From the NCBI GenBank assembly GCA_964419055.1, contig CAYQNU010000004.1:124001-188000 (forward strand): a stretch of DNA of 64,000 nt, written 5' to 3'. Both the position numbers and the translations under genes were made by a program. The notes under the pieces are model-generated. The model saw only the letters and a program-made list of their open reading frames with translations, made no database searches and had not been told where the DNA came from. This DNA is from CAYQNU01 sp964419055. GTDB lineage: Bacteria > Bacteroidota > Bacteroidia > Flavobacteriales_D > Parvicellaceae. This document shows positions 35,676 through 43,614 of this stretch, piece after piece; within the stretch, counting starts at the first letter, position 1; each line of letters begins with the position of its first letter.

Positions 35676-36587
35676 TTATTCATGTCGTTCGCCTCTCAGC
35701 ACCTTAAATGCGTGAAGAACATGAGGGAATAGAGCATCTATAGTTTCTGCAGCACCTTTTGATGATCCCGGAACAGTTATGATTAAACTTCCTTTATAGG
35801 TTCCGGAAATACTGCGCGATAGCAGTGCAAAAGGCATTCTTTCTTGGCCATAACTTCTGGCAAATTCTGCAATTCCAGGGATTTCTCTATCTAAAATTGG
35901 TTTAATAGCTTCGGGTGTAACGTCTCTTACCGAAAGACCAGTGCCCCCCGTGAGAATGATTAAATGAGCTCTATTTTTTTGACCATTTATTACCGAATCT
36001 TGGATAGCTTCCAATTCGTCAGGAACAACCCGATAATCAACGGAAGCCAACTTTAATTTTTGCAATCGTTCCACTATGATTTTGCCTGAACTGTCTTCTT
36101 TAATACCCTTTGAAATCGTATCCGAACACACAATCACAAGAGCTTTTAATTTATGAATAAAAGCATCATTAAAATCGCTTTTTCCACCTGTTTTATTGAG
36201 TAATCGAATATTTTCAATACTGATATGATCATCAATGGGTTTAAGCATGTCATATAAGTTCAAAGCGGCAACTGATGCCCCGTGCATAGCTTCCACTTCA
36301 ACTCCTGTTTTATAAATCGTTTTGATCGTTACTTCAATTATAATGGTCAAATCGACTATGGTGAACTGAACATTTCCATATTCTATGGGAAGCGGATGAC
36401 AAAACGGTAAAATATCGGGTGTTTTTTTTATGGCCAACAATGCAGCAGCTTTTGAAGTTGCCAACACATCTCCTTTTGGAACCGTATTTGTTTGAATAGC
36501 TTGAATGGTTGCGACTTCACTCACCCTAACAATGGCTTGTGCTGTAGCTATGCGAAGAGTGGTTATTTTGTGTGAAATGTCTATCAT
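35676..36587 (-). CDS. Bifunctional molybdenum cofactor protein: MoaC fused to MogA/MoaB
   Basis: 303 residues with two fused domains. Residues 1-150 are MoaC, which forms cyclic pyranopterin monophosphate from the MoaA product: DILPFCHPLPIEYGNV, TGVEVEAMHGASVAALNLYDM. Residues 150-303 are MogA/MoaB, which adenylates molybdopterin for Mo insertion: VIVCSDTISKGIKEDSSG, LTGGTGLSVRDVTPEAI, and MPFALLSRSISG with the serine-rich loop. Fusing an early and a late step is known in Bacteroidota. MobA and MoaD lie 26 kb away. Start ATG at 36587. It stands between asd and rnpA, all leftward. Confidence 0.88.
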   Translation of the reverse strand: MIDISHKITTLRIATAQAIVRVSEVATIQAIQTNTVPKGDVLATSKAAALLAIKKTPDILPFCHPLPIEYGNVQFTIVDLTIIIEVTIKTIYKTGVEVEAMHGASVAALNLYDMLKPIDDHISIENIRLLNKTGGKSDFNDAFIHKLKALVIVCSDTISKGIKEDSSGKIIVERLQKLKLASVDYRVVPDELEAIQDSVINGQKNRAHLIILTGGTGLSVRDVTPEAIKPILDREIPGIAEFARSYGQERMPFALLSRSISGTYKGSLIITVPGSSKGAAETIDALFPHVLHAFKVLRGERHE

Positions 36588-36655
36588 GTTATTCGTATTC
36601 AGCTAGAATAAGAAGAAGAATCCTTGAAATTATTCTTCAGTAAAGAAAACTATTA

Positions 36656-37645
36656 TTAAACTAGGTCTTTTTCTACCAAATATTCAGCAATCTGAACAGC
36701 ATTTGTAGCAGCACCTTTACGTAAATTATCAGCAACAATCCACATATTCAAGGTTTTTGGCTGCGATTCATCTCGTCTAATTCTTCCTACAAATGTTTCA
36801 TCTTTATCATGTGCAGTTAAAGGCATAGGATAAAACGCATTTTTGATATCATCCTGTACAATTATTCCGGGTGCTTCTTTTAAAATTGCCACCACATCTG
36901 TCAATTCAAATTCGTTCTCGAACTCAATATTTACACTTTCGCTATGACCACCCATAACAGGGATTCTAATAGCTGTAGCGGTAACTTTTATTGAATCGTC
37001 TCCCATAATCTTATTGGTTTCGTTCACCATTTTCATTTCTTCTTTGGTGTAACCATTGTCCATAAAGACATCAATTTGAGGTATAACATTTAAATCAATA
37101 GTATAAGCGTAAGCTTTTTCACCATCAATTCCAGCTCTTTCATTCATCAATTGATCAACCGCTTTTTTTCCTGTGCCCGTAACCGATTGATAAGTAGAGA
37201 CCACCACTCGTTTAATTTTATACTTTTTATGAAGTGGGTTTAGTGCAACTACCATTTGAATAGTTGAACAATTTGGATTAGCTATGATTTTATCATCTTT
37301 TGATAAAACTTGGGCATTTATTTCAGGAACTACCAACTTTTTAGTAGCATCCATTCGCCAAGCAGATGAATTGTCGATAACGGTAATTCCTGCAGACGCA
37401 AATTTAGGTGCCCATTCTAAGGAAGTTCCTCCCCCAGCAGAAAAAATGGCAATTGCAGGGTTCATATCTATGGCCGTTTGCATTCCCACAACTTTATATT
37501 CTTTGCCTTTAAAGCTTACAGAATGACCAATTGATTTTTCGGAAGCAACTGGTATTAACTCGGTAATGGGAAAATTACGTTCTGCCAACACTTGCATCAT
37601 TTTTGTGCCAACCAATCCCGTAGCACCTACAACAGCTATTTTCAT
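36656..37645 (-). CDS. asd: Aspartate-semialdehyde dehydrogenase
   Basis: 329 residues. Reduces aspartyl phosphate to aspartate semialdehyde with NADPH, feeding lysine/DAP, threonine and methionine synthesis. Seen: the N-terminal Rossmann AVVGATGLVGTKMM, IFSAGGGTSLEW, VIDNSSAWRM, the catalytic cysteine in NPNCSTIQMVVAL, TYQSVTGTGKKAV, and IRIPVMGGHSESVNIE with the substrate-binding arginine and histidine. Length is normal. The upstream gap to mgtE (200 nt) holds a 14-bp palindrome. Product also supplies the homoserine used by the trans-sulfuration enzyme at 10 kb. Confidence 0.94.
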   Translation of the reverse strand: MKIAVVGATGLVGTKMMQVLAERNFPITELIPVASEKSIGHSVSFKGKEYKVVGMQTAIDMNPAIAIFSAGGGTSLEWAPKFASAGITVIDNSSAWRMDATKKLVVPEINAQVLSKDDKIIANPNCSTIQMVVALNPLHKKYKIKRVVVSTYQSVTGTGKKAVDQLMNERAGIDGEKAYAYTIDLNVIPQIDVFMDNGYTKEEMKMVNETNKIMGDDSIKVTATAIRIPVMGGHSESVNIEFENEFELTDVVAILKEAPGIIVQDDIKNAFYPMPLTAHDKDETFVGRIRRDESQPKTLNMWIVADNLRKGAATNAVQIAEYLVEKDLV

Positions 37646-37698
37646 TTTTAATAAATACTATTTGATTACTATTAATTTACTTCATTCTTAGTTTAACA

Positions 37699-37712
37699 CC
37701 GATAGCTATCGG
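37699..37712. repeat. CCGATAGCTATCGG palindrome
   Basis: Perfect 14-bp inverted repeat in the asd-mgtE gap. Variants with TTCCG/CGGAA ends recur at 39907-39924, 54399-54417 and 54482-54500, always outside genes. Confidence 0.65.
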
Positions 37713-37844
37713 ATCGCCTCAATTAATTTGAATACAAAACTACAATTATTTTTCAAATGTGATATTTTTACGTTAATTAACACAGGAGTAACTTCATCTT
37801 AAAATTTAGCCTTACCTTTGCACCGCAATAAAAGGCCAAGGGTT

Positions 37845-39194
37845 ATGAAATTTGAATTAACCAAATCGTTTATATCAGAAATCACTGAGGCTGTCAATGA
37901 AAACAACACACAGTTTATTATTGACCAAGTTTGTGTATTGCACCCTGTTGATATAGCAGAAATTTTTGATCGAGTTTCATTAGAGGAAGCGCAATTCATT
38001 TATCGCCAATTTGATGAGGAATTAGCCTCGGAGGTATTGGTTGAATTGGATGAAGACCTAAAAGAATCTTTTTTGGCTTCACTTTCCAATACTGAGATTG
38101 CTGTGCAGGTGGAAATGATGGACTCTGATGATGCCGCGGATTTTATCCAAACATTACCAGAAAACCGAAAAGATGAAATCCTTGCTCAGTTAGAGGATGT
38201 GGAACACTCCAGCGATATTGCTTCGCTGCTTACGTATGACGAAGATACTGCGGGTGGTTTGATGGCCACGGAGTTTATTTGGGCAAATAGCAACTGGACG
38301 GTAGGAGAAGCGCTTAAAAACCTTAGAGAACAAGCACAAGAAATTGAAAACGTTTATACCATTTATACGGTAGATGATCACGACCGATTGGTGGGAACCC
38401 TATCTCTCAAAACATTTTTATATGCTGATAATTCAACCAAAATAGCTGAAATCTATTCACCTAACCCCATTTCTGTCAAAGCCAATGCGAAAGACAGTGA
38501 TGTGGCAAAAATTATGGAGAAATACGATTTAGTTGTATTGCCTGTTGTAGATCAAGCGGGTGTATTGTTGGGTAGAATTACCATTGATGATGTAGTGGAT
38601 GTAATGCGTGAAGAAGCTGAAAAAGCCAGTCAAATTGCATCAGGGGTATCCGAAAAAATTGAAGACAATGATAGTATTTGGATCATTTCTAGAGCACGTT
38701 TACCTTGGTTATTGGTTGGGTTAGTTGGAGGTATATGTGGATCAATGGTAATTGGTGGTTTTGAAATTCAGTTGAATAAAATTCCTCAATTAGCTTTTTT
38801 CATTCCATTAATTGCAGCTATGGGTGGAAATGTGGGTGTGCAATCATCGGCACTTATTGTGCAAGGTTTGGCCAATAAATCGTTGAATTATGACTCTACT
38901 TTTTCTAAAGTAGGAAAAGAAATATTGGTGGCATTGATGAATGGTAGTGTGTTATCGCTTTTTATATTTGCTTACAACTATTTATTTGGGTTAGATTTTG
39001 CCTTATGCCTCACGGTGAGTATTGCTTTGTATGCCGTTATTATTATTGCGGGAATAGTGGGCTCATTAGTACCTATGTTGTTACATCGCTATAAAATAGA
39101 CCCAGCTTTGGCTACAGGTCCATTCATCACCACGATGAATGACATACTTGGTATGTTAATTTATTTTACGATAAGCTATTGGATCTTTTTGTAG
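37845..39194 (+). CDS. mgtE: MgtE-type magnesium transporter
   Basis: 449 residues. In order: the N-terminal helical superhelix domain (LHPVDIAEIFDRVSLEEAQ, DDAADFIQTLPE), a pair of CBS domains (about 125-260; VGTLSLKTFL, GRITIDDVVDVM), then five membrane helices with RLPWLLVGLVGGICGS, AAMGGNVGVQSSALIVQ and DPALATGPFITTMNDILG. The last two carry the conserved pore residues. It imports Mg2+ and the soluble domains sense Mg2+ and close the pore. The frame opens at a TTG at 37818, but a TACCTTTG -7 box covers 37813-37820, so the ATG at 37845 is the start. Confidence 0.93.
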   Translation: MKFELTKSFISEITEAVNENNTQFIIDQVCVLHPVDIAEIFDRVSLEEAQFIYRQFDEELASEVLVELDEDLKESFLASLSNTEIAVQVEMMDSDDAADFIQTLPENRKDEILAQLEDVEHSSDIASLLTYDEDTAGGLMATEFIWANSNWTVGEALKNLREQAQEIENVYTIYTVDDHDRLVGTLSLKTFLYADNSTKIAEIYSPNPISVKANAKDSDVAKIMEKYDLVVLPVVDQAGVLLGRITIDDVVDVMREEAEKASQIASGVSEKIEDNDSIWIISRARLPWLLVGLVGGICGSMVIGGFEIQLNKIPQLAFFIPLIAAMGGNVGVQSSALIVQGLANKSLNYDSTFSKVGKEILVALMNGSVLSLFIFAYNYLFGLDFALCLTVSIALYAVIIIAGIVGSLVPMLLHRYKIDPALATGPFITTMNDILGMLIYFTISYWIFL

Positions 39195-39197
39195 AAT

Positions 39198-39794
39198 CTA
39201 CTCCATAACATCTTTATACATCTTTCCGAATTCTATTTTAAAACGAACGGTATATATGGGTGATGTAAAACGTTCATTTATGGGTTCTCTATTTTTGATA
39301 GCCAAACGGTAACCATACCCTACTCCTGCACTAAAATACTTTAGAAATTTGTAATCAAATGCCATTGATGGTTCATAAAAGGCAACTCCTGAACGCGCCA
39401 TTCTAACTTTTTCATTGGTCTTATAATCTAATAAACCTATGCCCATTTGAATGGGTAGGCTAAAATCCCAATGTTTGGTTTGGTAAAAAGTATAATCAAC
39501 GTAAGCTAAGATATAGTTCAATCGAAGATTAACACTATCAATTAAGTAAAACGAAGAGATTTCTGATTTCATCCAACTGTAACCTATTCCAAATTTGAAT
39601 ATTTTGTTGTAACTTAAACCTAATTTGACTCCTTTTACTTTAGCAAATTGATTGGCAACAAAGGCATTATGCGCACTCAAACGAATATCATACGTTGGTT
39701 TTTCTTTTAATGACTCTCGAATAGGGTCGAATAGCTGCCCCCTTAATAGAGAACAATAAAACATCATCAAACCAAATACTGCAATCCTAAGCAT
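39198..39794 (-). CDS. Probable outer-membrane beta-barrel protein, unknown function
   Basis: 198 residues with a short signal (IAVFGLMMFYCSLLRGQ) followed by alternating strands: VKGVKLGLSYNKIFKFGIGY, NLRLNYILAYVDYTFYQT, FSAGVGYGYRLAI, PIYTVRFKIEFGKMYKD. The size suits an eight-stranded barrel. No family name. Its stop faces the mgtE stop with 3 nt between. The 445-nt region upstream holds repeats described separately and no promoter I can pick out. Confidence 0.65.
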   Translation of the reverse strand: MLRIAVFGLMMFYCSLLRGQLFDPIRESLKEKPTYDIRLSAHNAFVANQFAKVKGVKLGLSYNKIFKFGIGYSWMKSEISSFYLIDSVNLRLNYILAYVDYTFYQTKHWDFSLPIQMGIGLLDYKTNEKVRMARSGVAFYEPSMAFDYKFLKYFSAGVGYGYRLAIKNREPINERFTSPIYTVRFKIEFGKMYKDVME

Positions 39795-39875
39795 AAAAAA
39801 GTTTCGTATGAGTATTTATTATTTGTAACACAAACATTGTGATGTAATCGAAGACCATTCACTTTATTTACTCTT

Positions 39876-40020
39876 TTACTTTTGTCTTGACACAAAAGTA
39901 ACAAAATTCCGATAGCCATCGGAACAAGTCTAAAAATGTGTTAATCAAAAATCAAAGAACATTACAGACATTCACCCAAACTCGCAAACGCTGTTACCGT
40001 TAATTTTTATAAAAATTAAC
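39876..40020. repeat. Intergenic repeat element with hairpins and a 22-bp palindrome
   Basis: The 445-nt gap 39795-40239 has no gene. It holds TTACTTTTGT (39876-39885) facing ACAAAAGTAA (39892-39901), then TTCCGATAGCCATCGGAA (39907-39924), a segment with CCCAAACTCGCAAACGC (39975-39991), and a perfect 22-bp palindrome built from GTTAATTTTTA and its complement (39999-40020). From memory the CTTTTGTCTTGA-ACAAAAGTAAC core and the CAAACTCGCAAACGC segment recur across Bacteroidota genomes. I infer a dispersed non-coding repeat. Confidence 0.6.
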
Positions 40021-40189
40021 GACAGCTGAGCTCAAACATAGGTTCATTACCTTTCATTTATCTTGATTTTTTTAGATTAAAACATTTTAAGGTCGGGGAT
40101 AGATTTATCAATATTTATTTTTAAATAATGGACTATTATTATAAAATAGCCCTTTAAATTCATTCAATTTTGGAACACTATTCAAAAAA

Positions 40190-40215
40190 AAAGTCTGTAC
40201 AAATATACAGACTTT
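40190..40215 (-). terminator. Terminator of the act-cox operon
   Basis: AAGTCTGTA / TACAGACTT stem (40191-40199 and 40206-40214), 25 nt past the coxA stop. On the minus strand it is followed by a long T tract. Confidence 0.88.
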
Positions 40216-40239
40216 TATATGTTTATAATATAATTTTAA

Positions 40240-42021
40240 TTAATGCTCTTCTTCATCAGGTCTTAATGGAACATTTTGTGGAACAAAATCCTCTTCCCAA
40301 CCTGGTTTACTATAATCGTAAGGCCAACGGTGAACTTCTGGTAATGCTCCTGGCCAGTTTCCGTGAACGTGCTCAACTGGTGTTGTCCACTCTAAAGAGT
40401 TAGCATTCCAAGGGTTTTGAGATGCTTTAGGTCCTCTAAATGAACTGTAGAAGAAGTTAAAGAAGAATATAATTTGTCCTAATACACCAATGATAGCAAA
40501 AATACTGATTAACACATTGATATCCATCATGTGATCAAACATTGGGAAATCTGTATTTTGGTAATAACGTCTTGGTAAACCACCTTCACCTGTAAAGTGC
40601 ATGGGCATAAATACACCATATCCGCAAATTAAGGTTAACCAAAAGTGAGCAAAACCTAATTTTTTGTTCATCATTCTACCGTACAATTTCGGGAACCAAT
40701 GATATACCCCTGCAAACATTGCAAAAATAGCTGATAATCCCATTACGATGTGGAAGTGACCCACAACAAAATACGTATCGTGTTTAGCAATATCTAACGC
40801 TGAATCGGCAAGGATAATACCAGTGATACCACCTGTTATGAAAGTTGAAACCATTCCAATACAGAATAACATTGCGGGTGTAAATTTAATGTTCCCTTTC
40901 CAAAGTGTAGTTAAGTAGTTGAATACTTTTACCGCAGATGGGATCGCAATTAATAACGTAGTAAATGTAAATACCCCTCCCAAGAATGGGCTCATACCTG
41001 TCACGAACATATGGTGAGCCCATACTATGAATGATAAGAATCCAATTGCTAAAATAGAGCCAATCATAGCACGGTAACCAAAGATAGGTTTACGAGCGTT
41101 GGTGGCAATAACCTCAGACGAAATACCTAAAGCAGGCAACAATACGATATATACCTCAGGGTGACCTAAGAACCAAAATAAATGCTCATATAAAATTGAA
41201 CTACCACCGGTTTGATCTAAAGCACCTGATGAAGTGGTAATATCTGAAAGGTAAAAGCTTGTATCCATACCTCTATCCATCAACAATAACACTACTGCTG
41301 AAACTAAAACAGGGAATGAAAGTACCCCTAAAATGGCAGTAACGAAGAATGTCCAAATAGTTAATGGCATTCTCGTCATCTTCATTCCTTTAGTACGTAA
41401 GTTGATGATCGTAACGATGTAGTTAATTCCTCCTAACAGCGATGAAGCAACGAAAATAGTCATTGATAATAACCACAATGTCATACCTAAACCAGAACCC
41501 GGTTGCATTTCTTCAAGAGCACTCAACGGAGGATAAATGGTCCAACCAGCAGAAGCAGGTCCTGTTTCAATAAATAACGAAATGGTCATAATCAAACTTG
41601 ACAAGAAAAATAACCAGTAAGAAATCATATTTAATAAACCTGAAGCCATATCTCTTGCTCCCAATTGAAGAGGAATCAATAAGTTAGAGAATGTACCTGA
41701 CAATCCTCCTGTCAATACGAAAAATACCATTATAGTACCGTGCATGGTTACTAATCCTAAATACCAGTTCGCTTGTAATTCTCCATTTGGAGCTGCATCA
41801 GAACCTAACAACGATTCTAATATTGGGAATTGAGTATCTGGCCATCCAAGCTTTAATCTGAATAAAGCAGACAAACCAATACCAATAATCCCCATTACAA
41901 TAGCCGTAACTAAATACTGCTTTGCAATCATTTTATGATCTTGCGAAAAGATGTATTTCGTTATGAAACTTTCTTTATGAACGTGTGCGTGTGCGTGCGC
42001 GTGATCGTGACCTCCTGCCAT
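40240..42021 (-). CDS. coxA: Cytochrome c oxidase subunit I (aa3-type)
   Basis: 593 residues, 12 or more membrane helices; the catalytic subunit that reduces O2 to water at heme a3-CuB and pumps protons. Ligands seen: MHGTIMVFF (heme a His), FLGHPEVYIVLLPALG (CuB His and the cross-linked Tyr), AHHMFVTGM (two CuB His), HDTYFVVGHFHIVMG (heme a3 and heme a His). The tyrosine in HPEVY and general spacing indicate an A-type oxidase. The N terminus carries six His in residues 5-15 (HDHAHAHAHVH), which is not part of the core family. Last gene of the eight-gene operon; subunit III is not in the window. Confidence 0.96.
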   Translation of the reverse strand: MAGGHDHAHAHAHVHKESFITKYIFSQDHKMIAKQYLVTAIVMGIIGIGLSALFRLKLGWPDTQFPILESLLGSDAAPNGELQANWYLGLVTMHGTIMVFFVLTGGLSGTFSNLLIPLQLGARDMASGLLNMISYWLFFLSSLIMTISLFIETGPASAGWTIYPPLSALEEMQPGSGLGMTLWLLSMTIFVASSLLGGINYIVTIINLRTKGMKMTRMPLTIWTFFVTAILGVLSFPVLVSAVVLLLMDRGMDTSFYLSDITTSSGALDQTGGSSILYEHLFWFLGHPEVYIVLLPALGISSEVIATNARKPIFGYRAMIGSILAIGFLSFIVWAHHMFVTGMSPFLGGVFTFTTLLIAIPSAVKVFNYLTTLWKGNIKFTPAMLFCIGMVSTFITGGITGIILADSALDIAKHDTYFVVGHFHIVMGLSAIFAMFAGVYHWFPKLYGRMMNKKLGFAHFWLTLICGYGVFMPMHFTGEGGLPRRYYQNTDFPMFDHMMDINVLISIFAIIGVLGQIIFFFNFFYSSFRGPKASQNPWNANSLEWTTPVEHVHGNWPGALPEVHRWPYDYSKPGWEEDFVPQNVPLRPDEEEH

Positions 42022-42070
42022 TGCTTTATTATTTATTTTATTAAATATACTTTCAATTCTGTACTAATTC

Positions 42071-43567
42071 TTATTTACCGTTACCTAATGCAATTGCTGC
42101 TGTATCAACTGCAATTGGCTGAACCAATGAATCTGAAACGGGTTGTTCAGCTCCTTCAGCCGCTTTTTTAGCTTCAGCTTCCATTAAGTTCTTCACTGCT
42201 AAGTTTACCTTGTTATCGCTAGCTCCCCAATAAACTACAGGTCTACCTTTAATATCCAATCTTGGTTGAACAGGGTTAGCTTCTTTAAAGTCTACACATT
42301 CAACCCATTTCTCGTAATCTGCTTCAGAAACAACAACAATTTTACGTTGCATATTGTGGTGACCTCCTCCACATATTTTATTACACAATAAAATAAAATT
42401 AAATTCAACCACTTCTTCTTCTAATCCCAATGATATAAGACGTTCGTTGTGAATTTTATTAATGTTTTTATAATGTTCTTTCACTTCAGGAATTTCAGCA
42501 AATTCTTTTGTTGTGTATTTTGGTGTGAACGTAAAGCTAGTTGTAATACCTGGTACACAGTTCATTTGAGCTCTAAAATGAGGCATCCACATAGAGTGAA
42601 TTACATCTTTTGAACGCATTTTAAAGGTCACTGGTTTGTTAACGATTAAGTATAAATCATCTGCAACATAAACATCATTGTTAGCGGCAGAATCTTTTGC
42701 AGGAGTAATCGTTTTTTCTAAACCAGAAGTAATTCTGTATTTTTGACGCACCAAACGTTCTCTTGTTTCTAACCATTCATTAATAATTGCATCTGGTTTG
42801 TAGTACTCACCACTTGCATTTTTGGCTTCCTCTAAATTCTTATCTATACCCGCAATTTGATTTTCAATTTCAGCATATTTAGCTAAAATCAAATCGGTAG
42901 TAATAACTCCCATTGCATTGGCCGTAATAGAATCGTTTTGACCTTGAGAGTTAACAAATTTAGAAGCTCCTGTAATCATTTTAAAATCAGAATCACCTAA
43001 TACATTGTCTTCACCAGCTAATCTAAAAGACCAACCAAATTGTTGAGCATATACTTCTACGATTTGTACGCCATCAGCAGCAGGGTCATCAAACATTGTT
43101 TTTTTCCATGTTTTTAATCCCATAAAAATAATGATTGCTAAAACAGTTGAAGGAACCACTGTCCAAATCATTTCTAATTTAGTGCTGTGTGAAAAATAAT
43201 CTGCTCTTCTATTTTTATTGTATCTGTATTTAAAAGCAAAAATGAAAAGTAAGGCATTGGTAAGGAAAAACACAGGAATAATGATCCAATAATTTAAACG
43301 TAACAACCAATCAGTATCTACACCGTGAACAGAAGCAGAAGGTCCTAATCCTCCAAACTCATAGGTTACCATCAACCAAATTGTGAAAGCAAAAAATGCA
43401 AACATGAAGATCATCCATAGATAAGCCATAAGATTGTTTTCCTCATCTGTCATGATCTCTTCACTACGCTCACCTCTAACTTTAGCGGCAACTTCATTCA
43501 AACGTATCAGTTGAATCAACGCTGCAATTCCAGCAACGATAGCAATAAATATGAATAACTTAGTCAT
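42071..43567 (-). CDS. coxB: Cytochrome c oxidase subunit II
   Basis: 498 residues, clearly longer than the ~250-330 usual in Proteobacteria. It has up to four N-terminal hydrophobic segments (FIFIAIVAGIAALIQLI, LWMIFMFAFFAFTIWLM, IIPVFFLTNALLFIFAF, VVPSTVLAIIIFMGLK) instead of two. The CuA cupredoxin domain is split by a ~120-residue insertion (KNASGEYYKPDAI region). CuA ligands lie in HSMWMPHFRAQMN and CNKICGGGHHNM. There is no fused cytochrome c domain; electrons probably arrive from the ActE or ActA hemes. It lies 49 nt before coxA and 47 nt after actF. Confidence 0.93.
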   Translation of the reverse strand: MTKLFIFIAIVAGIAALIQLIRLNEVAAKVRGERSEEIMTDEENNLMAYLWMIFMFAFFAFTIWLMVTYEFGGLGPSASVHGVDTDWLLRLNYWIIIPVFFLTNALLFIFAFKYRYNKNRRADYFSHSTKLEMIWTVVPSTVLAIIIFMGLKTWKKTMFDDPAADGVQIVEVYAQQFGWSFRLAGEDNVLGDSDFKMITGASKFVNSQGQNDSITANAMGVITTDLILAKYAEIENQIAGIDKNLEEAKNASGEYYKPDAIINEWLETRERLVRQKYRITSGLEKTITPAKDSAANNDVYVADDLYLIVNKPVTFKMRSKDVIHSMWMPHFRAQMNCVPGITTSFTFTPKYTTKEFAEIPEVKEHYKNINKIHNERLISLGLEEEVVEFNFILLCNKICGGGHHNMQRKIVVVSEADYEKWVECVDFKEANPVQPRLDIKGRPVVYWGASDNKVNLAVKNLMEAEAKKAAEGAEQPVSDSLVQPIAVDTAAIALGNGK

Positions 43568-43614
43568 TTTTCTATTTTATAATTATTTTATTTCTATATC
43601 TCTTTAATAGTCAA

